Position numbers and translations under genes: made by a program. 64,000 bases of DNA from the NCBI RefSeq assembly GCF_009720835.1, contig NZ_WNKZ01000022.1, positions 1-64,000 of the forward strand, in the 5' to 3' direction. Below the pieces are notes generated by a model that did not search any database, was not told where the DNA came from, and saw only the letters and a program-made list of their open reading frames with translations. Source of the stretch: Pseudoduganella buxea (GTDB lineage: Bacteria > Pseudomonadota > Gammaproteobacteria > Burkholderiales > Burkholderiaceae_D). Positions 16,727 through 25,715 of the stretch are shown here, piece after piece (the first letter of the stretch is position 1; each line of letters opens with the position of its first letter).

Positions 16727-18136
16727 TTACTGCCAGCCGCCGCCCAGGACTTTGTAGAGCGTGACCTGGTTGGAAGCCTTCGCCAGCCGCGCACTGATCA
16801 GGCCCTGCTGCGCCGTGTACAGGTTGCGCTGCGCCGTCAACGACGTCTGGTAGGTGTCGGCGCCCTTCTGGTAGCGCGCTTCGTAGATGCGGTAGCTGCG
16901 GGCCGACGCTTCGGCCAGGGCCGCCTGCGAGGCAACGCGTTCGTCCAGGGTGCCGCGCTGGGCCAGCGCATCGGCCACTTCGCGGAAGGCCGACTGGATC
17001 GCCTTCTCGTACTGCGCCACGGCGATATCGCGGTCGGCCTTGGCGATGTCCAGGTTGGCCCGGTTGGCGCCGCCGTTAAAGATCGGCAGTGTCAGTTGCG
17101 GCACGAAGCTCCACACGCCGGAACCGGCCTTGAACAGGCCTGACAGGTCGCCGCTGGCGCTGCCGGCCGATGCCGTCAGCGAGATGCTGGGGAAGAAGGC
17201 GGCGCGCGCCACGCCGATATTGGCATTGGCGGCCTGCAGGCTCCGCTCGGCGGACAGCACGTCCGGACGGCGTTGCAGCACCGACGACGGCACGCCAGCC
17301 GGCAGCTCGGTCAGTTGCGTGACCTGCGTCAGCGAGCCTTGCGGCAGCAGTTCCGGCCCGACCGGTGCGCCGGCCAGCAAGGTCAATGCGTTCTGGTCGG
17401 CCGCCACTTGCGCCGTATAGATCGCCATGTCGCTGCGGGCCGTTTCCACGCTCTGCTGGGCTTCGTACATGTCCAGGCCGGACGTGGCGCCCGCCTGGAA
17501 GCGGCGCTTCGACAGCTCGAAGCTGATCTGCTGGCTCTTGAGCGTATCCTGGGCCAGACGCAGGCGTTCCTGGTCGGCGGCCAGGGTCAGCCACGCGTTG
17601 GCCACTTCGGCCACCAGCGCGATCTGCTGGGCGCGGCGCGCTTCCTGCGTGCCCAGGTACTGCTGCAGCCCCGCTTCGGACAGGTTCTTCACCCGGCCGA
17701 AGAAATCGAGCTCGAAGGACGTGATGCCCAGGCCCGCCGAGTACTGGCGGTTGATGTAGCCTTCGCCGTCCGGGCTCTGGTTGTCCGCCACGCGGTTGGC
17801 CGTCTGGCCCACCGACGCGTTCACGGCCGGCAGCTGCGCCGCACGCGTGACGCCGTACTGGGCGCGGGCCCGCTCGATGTTCAGGATCGACACGCGCAGG
17901 TCACGGTTGTTGTTCAGCGCCAGCTCGACCAGCTGGCGCAGCTTGTCGTCGGCGATGAATTCGCGCCAGGCAATGTCGCCGGCCTGGCGTTCGTCGCCGG
18001 TCTGCGCGGCGGGCTTGTAGGCCTCGCCTTGCGGCCAGGCCGGCGTGACCGGTGCCTGCGGACGCTCGTAGACGGGCGCCAGGCTGCAGCCGGCCAGCAG
18101 CGCGGCCACGGCCGCGGTGATGAGGGTCTTGGTCAT
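16727..18136 (-). CDS. RND efflux outer membrane lipoprotein (OprM/NodT family)
   Basis: 469 residues. A lipobox (ALLAGCSLAP, Cys about residue 16) makes this an outer membrane lipoprotein. Two repeats of the TolC-like outer membrane factor fold are present, with YGVTRAAQLPAVNASVGQTA and the second-half GVARAAFFPSISLTASAG. It forms the trimeric exit duct for the RND pump. The upstream pump gene stops 1 bp before this start, so the three genes form one operon in the order adaptor, pump, duct. The 3' end abuts the 100-bp repeat array. Confidence 0.95.
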   Translation of the reverse strand: MTKTLITAAVAALLAGCSLAPVYERPQAPVTPAWPQGEAYKPAAQTGDERQAGDIAWREFIADDKLRQLVELALNNNRDLRVSILNIERARAQYGVTRAAQLPAVNASVGQTANRVADNQSPDGEGYINRQYSAGLGITSFELDFFGRVKNLSEAGLQQYLGTQEARRAQQIALVAEVANAWLTLAADQERLRLAQDTLKSQQISFELSKRRFQAGATSGLDMYEAQQSVETARSDMAIYTAQVAADQNALTLLAGAPVGPELLPQGSLTQVTQLTELPAGVPSSVLQRRPDVLSAERSLQAANANIGVARAAFFPSISLTASAGSASGDLSGLFKAGSGVWSFVPQLTLPIFNGGANRANLDIAKADRDIAVAQYEKAIQSAFREVADALAQRGTLDERVASQAALAEASARSYRIYEARYQKGADTYQTSLTAQRNLYTAQQGLISARLAKASNQVTLYKVLGGGWQ

Positions 18137-18137
18137 A

Positions 18138-21100
18138 TCAGTGTGCTTCCTTAACGATTGCGCCGTCGGCGGCGGGCGCCTGGGACGACTTGCCGGCGGC
18201 CTTGCTGGCGAACTTGCTGCGCACCAGCACGAAGAACACGGGCACGAAGAAGATGCCGAGGAAGGTTGCCGTCAGCATCCCGCCCAGCACGCCCACGCCG
18301 ATGGCGTTCTGGCTGCCCGAACCGGCGCCGCTCGCGATGGCCAGCGGCAGCACGCCCAGGCCGAAGGCGATCGACGTCATCAGGATCGGACGCAGGCGCA
18401 GCTTGACCGCTTCCAGCGTGGCTTCGCGCACGTCCTTGCCCGCTTCCTGCAGTTCCTTGGCGAATTCCACGATCAGGATGGCGTTCTTGGCCGACAGGCC
18501 CACCACCGTCAACAGGCCCACCTGGAAGTAGACATCGTTCGACAGGTGGAAGCCCCACGTGGCCAGCACGGTACCGATGACGCCCAGCGGCACCACCAGC
18601 AGTACGGAGAACGGCACCGACCAGCTTTCATACAGCGCGGCCAGGCACAGGAACACGATCAGGATCGAGATCGAATACAGCGCCGGCGTTTGCGAGCCGG
18701 ACTCGCGCTCTTCCACCGACAGGCCGGTCCATTCGAAGCCGATACCCGGCGGCAGTTGCGCCACCATCTTCTCCACTTCGGCCATCGCCACGCCGGACGA
18801 CACGCCCGGTGCCGGGCTGCCCTGCACGTTGACCGAGGACAGGCCGTTGTAGCGTTCCAGGCGCGGCGAAGCGTAGATCCACTCGCCGTGGGCGAAGGCG
18901 GAGAACGGCACCATGTCGCCGGAGGCATTGCGGACGAACCACTTGTTCAGGTCTTCCGGCGCCATGCGCGAATCCGGCTGGCCCTGCATGAACACCTTCT
19001 TCACGCGGCCGCGGTCGACGAAGTCGTTGACATAGGCCGAACCCCAGCCCACCGACAGCACCTTGTTCACATCAGCCACAGTCAGGCCCAATGCGGTGGC
19101 CTTCTGCTGGTCTACGGTGATCTTGTACTGCGGCGTGTCTTCCTGGCCGTTCGGGCGCACGCCCACCAGGGCCTTGTTCTGCGAGGCCATGCCGAGCAGC
19201 TGGTTACGGGCCGCCATCAGCGCCTCGTGACCGACACCGCCCTGGTCCTGCAGTTGCAGGTCGAAGCCCGACGCGTTACCCAGCTCCAGCACGGCCGGCG
19301 GGGCGAAGGCGAACACCATGGCGTCGCGCAGCTGCGAGAACGCACCCATGGCGCGGCCGACGATGGCGCCGACGCGGTTTTCCGCGCCGCCCCGCTCGGA
19401 CCAGTCCTTCAGGCGCACGAAGGCGATACCCGTGTTCTGGCCATTGCCGCCGAAGGAGAAGCCGGCCACGGCGAATACGGAAGCGACGTTGGCCTTCTCG
19501 GTAATCAGGAAATGCTCCTCGACCTTCTCGATGGTCTTCAGGGTACGTTCCTGCGTGGCGCCCGTGGGCAGCTGGATCTGCGAGAACAGCACGCCCTGGT
19601 CTTCTTCCGGCAGGAAGGACGTCGGCAGGCGCATGAAGACGACGGCCATCACGCCCAGCAGCAGCGCGTAGACGATCATCGAACGGCCGCTGCGGCGGAT
19701 CATGTTGCCGACCCAGCCCTGGTACTTGTTGGTGCCCGCCTCGAAGTTGCGGTTGAACCAGCCGAAGAAGCCCCGGTTCGTCATGTGGTGGCCTTTTTCG
19801 ACCGGCTTCAGGAACGTCGCGCACAGCGCCGGCGTGAAGACCATCGCCACCACGACGGACAGCACCATCGCCGAGACGATCGTGATCGAGAACTGGCGGT
19901 AGATGACGCCGGTGGAGCCGCCGAAGAAGGCCATCGGCACGAACACGGCCGACAGCACCATGGCGATACCGACCAGGGCGCCCGAGATCTGGCCCATCGA
20001 CTTCTTGGTCGCCTCTTTCGGCGACAGGCCCTCTTCCGTCATTACGCGCTCGACGTTTTCGACGACGACGATGGCATCGTCGACCAGCAGGCCAATGGCC
20101 AGCACCATCGCGAACATCGTCAGGGTGTTGATCGAGTAGCCCAGCGTGGACAGGATGGCGAAGGTACCCAGCAGCACGACCGGCACGGCCATCGTTGGAA
20201 TCAGGGTGGCGCGGAAGTTCTGCAGGAACAGGTACATGACGAGGAAGACCAGCACGATGGCTTCGGCCAGGGTCTTGACCACTTCCTCGATGGAGAGCTC
20301 GACGAAGGGCGTGGTGTCGAACGCGACGACGGCCTTCATCCCCTGCGGGAACAGCTTGCCCATCTGGTCGATCTTTTCCTTCACCGCCTCGGCCGTGTCG
20401 AGCGCGTTGGCGCCCGTGGCCAGCTTGATGGCGATACCGGCGGCGGGCTTGCCGTTGAAGCGCGCCACGGTGTTGTAGTTCTCGCGGCCCAGCTCCATCT
20501 TGGCGACGTCGCGCAGGTGCACGGTGGCGCCGTTTTCCATCGTCTTCAACAGGATCGCGCCGAACTGCTCGGCCGTCTGCAGGCGGCTCTGCGCCGTCAC
20601 GGTGGCGTTGAGCTGCTGGCCCGGCATGGCGGGCGCGCCGCCCAGTTCACCGGCCGACACTTCGGCGTTCTGCGCCTGCACGGCGGTGGTGATGTCGGCG
20701 GGGGTCAGCTGGTAGCTTTGCAGCTTGGCCGGGTCCAGCCAGATGCGCATGGCGTACTGGGAACCAAACAGGGTGACGTCGCCGACGCCGGTCACGCGCG
20801 ACAGCGGGTCGACCACGTTGGCGGCGACATAGTCGCCCAGGTCGGCATTGTTCATGCTGCCGTCCTCGGACACGAAACCGAGCACCATCAGGAAGTTCTT
20901 GGTGGCTTTCGACACCACCAGGCCCTGCTGGGTGACGGCACTGGGCAGCAGCGGCGTGGCCAGCTGCAGCTTGTTCTGCACCTGCACCTGGGCGATATCG
21001 GGATTGGTGCCGCTCTTGAAGGTCAAGGTGATGCTGATGCCGCCCGTCGAATCGGACGACGACGACATGTAGCGCAGCCCGTCGATGCCCTTCATCTTCT

Positions 21101-21299
21101 GCTCGATCACCTGGGTGACGGCGTCTTCCACCGTCTTGGCCGAGGCGCCGGGATAGGAGCCGCTGATCGAAATGGACGGCGGCGCGATGCTGGGGTACTG
21201 CGCGATCGGCAGGCGCATGATCGAGAGTATGCCCCCGAGCATGATGACGATGGCGACCACCCACGCGAAGATGGGCCGGTCAATGAAAAATCGTGCCAT
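18138..21299 (-). CDS. RND multidrug efflux permease, HAE-1 family (AcrB/MexB-like)
   Basis: 1053 residues, exactly the AcrB size class. It starts [20 protein letters not shown], typical for HAE-1 pumps. Transmembrane helix 4 carries the proton-relay pair Asp407-Asp408 ([16 protein letters not shown]), the same numbering as AcrB. Periplasmic porter segments include [20 protein letters not shown], and the C-terminal half has [20 protein letters not shown]. It is the inner-membrane proton antiporter of a tripartite drug/solvent pump; substrate range is not predictable from sequence. Confidence 0.97.
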   Translation of the reverse strand: MARFFIDRPIFAWVVAIVIMLGGILSIMRLPIAQYPSIAPPSISISGSYPGASAKTVEDAVTQVIEQKMKGIDGLRYMSSSSDSTGGISITLTFKSGTNPDIAQVQVQNKLQLATPLLPSAVTQQGLVVSKATKNFLMVLGFVSEDGSMNNADLGDYVAANVVDPLSRVTGVGDVTLFGSQYAMRIWLDPAKLQSYQLTPADITTAVQAQNAEVSAGELGGAPAMPGQQLNATVTAQSRLQTAEQFGAILLKTMENGATVHLRDVAKMELGRENYNTVARFNGKPAAGIAIKLATGANALDTAEAVKEKIDQMGKLFPQGMKAVVAFDTTPFVELSIEEVVKTLAEAIVLVFLVMYLFLQNFRATLIPTMAVPVVLLGTFAILSTLGYSINTLTMFAMVLAIGLLVDDAIVVVENVERVMTEEGLSPKEATKKSMGQISGALVGIAMVLSAVFVPMAFFGGSTGVIYRQFSITIVSAMVLSVVVAMVFTPALCATFLKPVEKGHHMTNRGFFGWFNRNFEAGTNKYQGWVGNMIRRSGRSMIVYALLLGVMAVVFMRLPTSFLPEEDQGVLFSQIQLPTGATQERTLKTIEKVEEHFLITEKANVASVFAVAGFSFGGNGQNTGIAFVRLKDWSERGGAENRVGAIVGRAMGAFSQLRDAMVFAFAPPAVLELGNASGFDLQLQDQGGVGHEALMAARNQLLGMASQNKALVGVRPNGQEDTPQYKITVDQQKATALGLTVADVNKVLSVGWGSAYVNDFVDRGRVKKVFMQGQPDSRMAPEDLNKWFVRNASGDMVPFSAFAHGEWIYASPRLERYNGLSSVNVQGSPAPGVSSGVAMAEVEKMVAQLPPGIGFEWTGLSVEERESGSQTPALYSISILIVFLCLAALYESWSVPFSVLLVVPLGVIGTVLATWGFHLSNDVYFQVGLLTVVGLSAKNAILIVEFAKELQEAGKDVREATLEAVKLRLRPILMTSIAFGLGVLPLAIASGAGSGSQNAIGVGVLGGMLTATFLGIFFVPVFFVLVRSKFASKAAGKSSQAPAADGAIVKEAH

Positions 21300-21323
21300 G
21301 AAATGGTTCTCCTGGTGGACCGC

Positions 21324-22535
21324 TTAGTGTGCGGCCGGTGCGGCGGGCTTGGCGGCGGCGGTGGTGGCCGCGGTCGGCGGCGCAACGGTGGCGGGCGCGC
21401 CCGGCTTTACCTTCTGGACGCCTTCGACGATGACGCGGTCGCCGCCGGCCAGGCCGGACGTGACGAGCCACCTGTCACCCAGGGTGCCGGACGTGGTCAG
21501 GATACGCTGCTCGACGATGCCCTTCTGGTTCAGCACCAGGGCCGTCGCCTCGCCTTTCGGATTGCGCGTCACGCCCTGCTGCGGCACGGCGATGGCTTTC
21601 TCGTCGACGCCGTTTTCCACCACGGCGCGCACGAACATGCCCGGCAGCAGATCCTGTTTCGGGTTCGGGAACAGCGCGCGCAGGGTCACGTTGCCGGTGG
21701 ACGGGTCGACGCTGGCGTCGGCGAACTGCAGCTTGCCCGGCTGGGCGTAGGTGCTGCCGTCCGCCAGCTTCAACGTCACCTTGGCCTGGCCGTTGGCCTG
21801 CTTGACGCCGCCGGATTCGAACTGGCGCTTCAGGCGCAGCATCTCTTCGCTGGACTGGGTCACGTCGACATAGATCGGGTCGAGCTGCTGCACGGTCGTC
21901 ATCGCCGCCGCCTGGCCGGCCGTGACGAGGGCGCCCGGGGTCACGGTGGAGCGGCCGATGCGGCCGGAGATCGGCGCGGTGACGCGGGTGTAGCCGACAT
22001 TGATGCGGGCCGTCTCGAGCGACGCCTGGGCCGATTCCACGTCGGCCTTGGCCTGCGCGTTGGCGGCGATGGCGTCTTCGTAGTCCTGGCGGCTGACGCC
22101 TTCGATCTCGACCAGCTCCTTGTAGCGGGCCACTTTCGGGCCGGACGTCAGCAGGTTGGCCTTGGCGCGTGCCAGCGCAGCCTTGGCTGCGCTGTAGGTG
22201 GCCTGGTAAGTGGCCGAATCGATCTGGTACAGGGGCGTGCCGGCCTTGACGTCGGCACCTTCCGTGAACAGGCGCTTCTGCACGATACCACCCACCTGCG
22301 GGCGCACCTCGGCAACCTGGTAGGCGGAAGTACGGCCCGGCAGCTCGGTAATGACCGGCAGCGCCTGCGGCGTCACCGTGTACACGCCGACCTGCGGCGG
22401 CGGCCGGTTGGCGCCCGCGGCGCCGGGACCGGCAGCGGCCTTGTTGGAGTCGCAGCCGGCGGTCAGTGCCGCCGCGCATGCGAGGAAAAGGATGCCAGCC
22501 GACCGCAGCGGCGGGCTCGAGAGTGTGTGGTTCAT
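21324..22535 (-). CDS. RND efflux periplasmic adaptor subunit (AcrA/MexA-like lipoprotein)
   Basis: 403 residues from ATG 22535 (MNHTLSSPPLRSAGILFLAC), the start consistent with a lipoprotein signal (ALTAGCDSN). The adaptor body has the lipoyl/hairpin and barrel sequences ELPGRTSAYQVAEVRPQVGG, GTPLYQIDSATYQA and YTRVTAPISGRIGRSTVTPG. An upstream in-frame extension (to 22610) would run through the operator palindrome and is not likely. First gene of the pump operon. The C-terminus is rich in Ala/Pro/Thr (PPTAATTAAAKPAAPAAH). Confidence 0.95.
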   Translation of the reverse strand: MNHTLSSPPLRSAGILFLACAAALTAGCDSNKAAAGPGAAGANRPPPQVGVYTVTPQALPVITELPGRTSAYQVAEVRPQVGGIVQKRLFTEGADVKAGTPLYQIDSATYQATYSAAKAALARAKANLLTSGPKVARYKELVEIEGVSRQDYEDAIAANAQAKADVESAQASLETARINVGYTRVTAPISGRIGRSTVTPGALVTAGQAAAMTTVQQLDPIYVDVTQSSEEMLRLKRQFESGGVKQANGQAKVTLKLADGSTYAQPGKLQFADASVDPSTGNVTLRALFPNPKQDLLPGMFVRAVVENGVDEKAIAVPQQGVTRNPKGEATALVLNQKGIVEQRILTTSGTLGDRWLVTSGLAGGDRVIVEGVQKVKPGAPATVAPPTAATTAAAKPAAPAAH

Positions 22536-22567
22536 ACGGTCACTTTCTGTTGTGAGGGTCGTGCCAA

Positions 22568-22587
22568 TAGAATGAACGATCATTCTA
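22568..22587. promoter_or_regulatory. Perfect palindromic operator upstream of the RND operon (TetR-type)
   Basis: TAGAATGA-ACGA-TCATTCTA, a perfect 8-bp inverted repeat with a 4-bp spacer, 33 to 52 bp upstream of the adaptor start codon. Symmetry, length and location fit a TetR/AcrR operator overlapping the promoter. The cognate regulator is not adjacent. Confidence 0.65.
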
Positions 22588-22613
22588 ATACAGATTAGAA
22601 ACTTTTGCACTTA

Positions 22614-22629
22614 CTGACCGTGCGGTCAG
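22614..22629. promoter_or_regulatory. Second palindromic operator upstream of the RND operon
   Basis: CTGACCG-TG-CGGTCAG, perfect 7-bp arms. TGACCG/CGGTCA half-sites are typical of TetR-family repressors of efflux pumps. It may be a second site for the same repressor or a site for a different one, as the sequence differs from the first palindrome. Confidence 0.6.
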
Positions 22630-22775
22630 CAACATGGCTTTCGGGAAATTTTGTACTGCAGAAAGGTTGCTCAAAGCTGGTATCAGATCCCCGGTTCATG
22701 AGCAATCTGCTCCTCCGGCAATCGGTGCTCATTGCCGGAAAACAGGGGACTGTCTTCGGTCTTGCGGCAATGAAA

Positions 22776-22805
22776 AACGCCTTCCGGCCGGGAGGCGGGA
22801 AGGCG
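22776..22805 (-). terminator. Rho-independent terminator of the conserved lipoprotein gene
   Basis: Stem CGCCTTCC/GGAAGGCG with a G/C-rich loop; on the minus strand it is followed by GTTTTTCA. It lies about 20 nt past the stop of the lipoprotein gene. Confidence 0.8.
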
Positions 22806-22826
22806 CTGGTGCGGGGTGCTGGCCGG

Positions 22827-23588
22827 TCAGGTCGCCGGCGTCACCGGCGTGAACGTCATCGTCACGCTTTGCAGGTAGATGCTGGACGTGGCTTCGAAGC
22901 CGGAGTCGATGCCCAGGTAGATCCACAGCTTGCCTTCGGCATCGGCCTTGATGGCCGGGCTGACGACGTTGCGGTACACCTTGGCCGCGTAGACGCGCTC
23001 GCCTTCGCAGGCGCGGCCGTTGGCCAGGTTGCCCAGGATAACGGAGGTGGCGCCGGCGGCGGCCTGGTTGCCCTTGTCCAGGTTGAACTTGATGTTGCTA
23101 CCGTCGTTCACCGGCTTTGGCTCCGTCGCAGAACCGCCCGCCACCAGCCACACGGATTCGCCTGGTGCGCCGCCGACGCCCATGCAGCCGCTCGGCGCAT
23201 TGCTCAGCAGGTTGACGGTGTACGTCACCGTGTAGCTCGTGTTGGCGAGGAAGCCCGGCAACTGCTTTTTCATGTACAGGAACAGGTCGTCGCTGTTGTT
23301 GCGGCCACTGATGAACTGCGCCTTGCTGGGCTTGACGTAACCCAGGTTCAGGCTGTCCGTTTCACGCTGCTCGAACACCACCTCGGTCGGCGCCGTCCCG
23401 GTCGTGTAGTCGCTGCTTTCGCCGACCCAGCCGTCCGCGCCCTGCGTGAAATCGGTGCTGAGCAGGCGGGCCGACGCGGTCGGGGTCGCGCCCGTGGACG
23501 TGCCCACGGGGTCGTCGTCGCTGCCACCGCAGGCGGCCAGCAGGGCCAGGGTTGCTGCGGAAATTGCTGTCGTCCAGAGTCGGTTCAT
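22827..23588 (-). CDS. Conserved lipoprotein of unknown function
   Basis: 253 residues with a clear lipobox (LALLAACGGSDD, Cys about residue 20) and a short acidic linker (GGSDDDPVGTSTGA). The mature domain is beta-rich (STDFTQGADGWVGESSDYTT, then VTYTVNLLSNAPSGCMGVGG), resembling a carbohydrate-binding-like jelly roll. Two cysteines (SGCMG and GRACEGE) could form a disulfide. Single-gene unit with its own terminator. Function unknown. Confidence 0.75.
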   Translation of the reverse strand: MNRLWTTAISAATLALLAACGGSDDDPVGTSTGATPTASARLLSTDFTQGADGWVGESSDYTTGTAPTEVVFEQRETDSLNLGYVKPSKAQFISGRNNSDDLFLYMKKQLPGFLANTSYTVTYTVNLLSNAPSGCMGVGGAPGESVWLVAGGSATEPKPVNDGSNIKFNLDKGNQAAAGATSVILGNLANGRACEGERVYAAKVYRNVVSPAIKADAEGKLWIYLGIDSGFEATSSIYLQSVTMTFTPVTPAT

Positions 23589-23687
23589 CGTGCTAGGTCT
23601 CTCATTCGTTGCGCAAAGTGGTTATTTTAAGAAGGAAACCTTTTCCTGTGTTCCTATATTGTAACGAGTTGTATAAGAGCCAACGTC

Positions 23688-25586
23688 CTATTTCCAGTCG
23701 CCCCGCAGCGCCGCCACTTCGCGCTGCAACAGTTCGGGCGTCACCTCGGCGGGGGCGACGGGCGTTCCGACGGCCAGTGCCAGCCGCGAGCGCAGGCCCT
23801 TGCGGAAAGCCCGTTCCAGCAGGTTGTCGCCGCTGCGGCTGAGCAGGTGTCCCCACAGCCCGCGCAGTGCCATCGGAATCACGGGCACGTGCGAACGTTC
23901 GACGATCTTGGCGATGCCGCCCTTGAATTCGTTGATCTCGCCCGTCGTCGTCAGCCGCCCTTCCGGGAAGATGCACACCAGCTCGCCGTCGTGCAGCGCA
24001 TGGGCGATGTCGACATAGGCCTTCTCCAGCAGCCACGGGTCTTCCTTCGACGCGGCGATGGGAATGGCCTTGGCGGTGCGGAAGATGAAGCCCATCAGCG
24101 GCGTCTTGAAGATGCGGTGGTCCATGACGAAGCGGATCGGACGGGGGCTGGCGGCCATGATGACGATGGCGTCGACATAGCTGACGTGGTTGCACACGAG
24201 GATGGCGGCGCCTTCCTCCGGAATGCGGCCGTGTTCGATCACCTTGACCTTGTGCACCGTGTGGATCAGCAGCCAGGCCAGGAAGCGCATCAGGAACTCC
24301 GGCACCAGCGAGAAGATATAGATGGCGACGATGGCGTTCATGATGGCCGTGGCCAGGAACAGCTCGGGAATCGTGAAGCCCTGGCCCAGCAGCACGATGG
24401 CGACGCCGGCGGCGGCCACCATGAACAGCGCGTTCAGGATGTTCATGCCGGCGATGGTGCGCGACAGGTGGCGCGGGTCGCAGCGCAGCTGGATCAGCGC
24501 GAACAGGGGCACGATGAACAGGCCGCCGAACACGCCGATCATGACGACGTCGAACACGATGCGCCAGCTGCCGGGCTGCGCCAGCATGCCGAAGGCGTCC
24601 ACCGTGGCGGTCACGCCGGCGCCGCCGCCATACCCCAGGCTGGCGAAATACAGGTCGATGCCGAACAGCGACAGGCCGATCGAGCCGAACGGCACCAGGC
24701 CGATTTCCACCTTGTGGCCGGACAGGCGCTCGCACAGCAGCGAGCCGACGCCGATCCCCAGCGAGAACACCGTCAGCAGCAGCACGAACACGCTGTGGTC
24801 GCCCCGCAGGTAGGTCATTGCGTAGACGGGGAACTGGGCCAGCATCATGGCGCCGTAGAACCAGAACCACGAATTGCCCAGCATCGACAGGAACACGCTG
24901 CGGTTGCCGGCCGAGTGCTTCAGGTTGCGCACCGTTTCCGTGAACGGGTTCCAGTTGACCACCAGGTCCGGCGCCGGCGCCGGCGTGACGGGAATGCGGT
25001 AGCTGGCCACCAGTCCCAGCACGGCAAAGCCCACCGTGCCGGCCGCCACGAAGGCGATGCCCAGGCCCTTGTGCATGACGATGACGTCGCCGAACACCTG
25101 CCCCAGCAAGATGCCGACGAAGGTGCCCATCTCGACGACGCCGTTGCCGCCCGTGAGCTCCTCGGGGCGCAGCTGCTGCGGCAGGTAGGCATACTTGACG
25201 GGTCCGAACAGGGTGGAGTGGGTGCCCATGGCGAAGACGGCCAGGATCAACAGCCACAAGGTCTGCGTCATCCAGCCCAGCGCCGCCACGCCCATGATGG
25301 CGATCTCCAGCCACTTGATGAAGCGCACCAGGCCGGCCTTCTCGAACTTCTCGGCGATCTGGCCGGCCGTGGCGGAAAACAGCACATACGGCAGGATGAA
25401 CAGGCCCGGTACCAGGTTCGTGATCAGCGACGGCGACATGCTGGTCCAGCTGGCGGCGTCGAAGGTCAGCACGACGATCAACGCCGTCTTGAACAGGTTG
25501 TCGTTGAAGGCACCCAGGAACTGGGTCCAGAAGAAGGGCGCGAAACGGCGCTGCGTCAGCAGCGAAAACTGGCTCGCCTGGCTCAT
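23688..25586 (-). CDS. Lysophospholipid transporter/1-acylglycerol-3-phosphate acyltransferase fusion (LplT-PlsC type)
   Basis: About 632 residues from ATG 25586 (MSQASQFSLLTQRRFAPFFW). Residues up to about 400 are a 12-helix MFS transporter (FLGAFNDNLFKTALIVVLTF, and GTHSTLFGPVKYAYLPQQL, the LplT signature). Residues 430-630 are a PlsC acyltransferase with the N-H-x-x-x-x-D motif (LVCNHVSYVDAI), FPEGRLTTTGEINEFKGG and VPVIPMALRG. The protein should flip lysophospholipid across the inner membrane and re-acylate it, like E. coli LplT plus Aas without the acyl-ACP synthetase domain. The start lacks a clear ribosome site; a further ATG 12 codons upstream is possible. Confidence 0.9.
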   Translation of the reverse strand: MSQASQFSLLTQRRFAPFFWTQFLGAFNDNLFKTALIVVLTFDAASWTSMSPSLITNLVPGLFILPYVLFSATAGQIAEKFEKAGLVRFIKWLEIAIMGVAALGWMTQTLWLLILAVFAMGTHSTLFGPVKYAYLPQQLRPEELTGGNGVVEMGTFVGILLGQVFGDVIVMHKGLGIAFVAAGTVGFAVLGLVASYRIPVTPAPAPDLVVNWNPFTETVRNLKHSAGNRSVFLSMLGNSWFWFYGAMMLAQFPVYAMTYLRGDHSVFVLLLTVFSLGIGVGSLLCERLSGHKVEIGLVPFGSIGLSLFGIDLYFASLGYGGGAGVTATVDAFGMLAQPGSWRIVFDVVMIGVFGGLFIVPLFALIQLRCDPRHLSRTIAGMNILNALFMVAAAGVAIVLLGQGFTIPELFLATAIMNAIVAIYIFSLVPEFLMRFLAWLLIHTVHKVKVIEHGRIPEEGAAILVCNHVSYVDAIVIMAASPRPIRFVMDHRIFKTPLMGFIFRTAKAIPIAASKEDPWLLEKAYVDIAHALHDGELVCIFPEGRLTTTGEINEFKGGIAKIVERSHVPVIPMALRGLWGHLLSRSGDNLLERAFRKGLRSRLALAVGTPVAPAEVTPELLQREVAALRGDWK

Positions 25587-25715
25587 GGTGGTGGTGTTTC
25601 GAGTTGAGGGAATCGACAACATACAGCACAACCGGCGCACGAACAATGCTGCCGCGCACGGTATCGGCTCGCGATACCGCCGGGTGCATCCGGTCGCTGT
25701 CTTGCCACCGGGGCG

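Noticed and set aside
18117-22598. A 1493-codon plus-strand open frame
   Set aside because: Antisense shadow of the RND pump and adaptor genes, which show clear family motifs and correct lengths on the minus strand.
23847-25607. A 586-codon plus-strand open frame
   Set aside because: Antisense to the transporter/acyltransferase gene; His/Gln-rich shadow composition.
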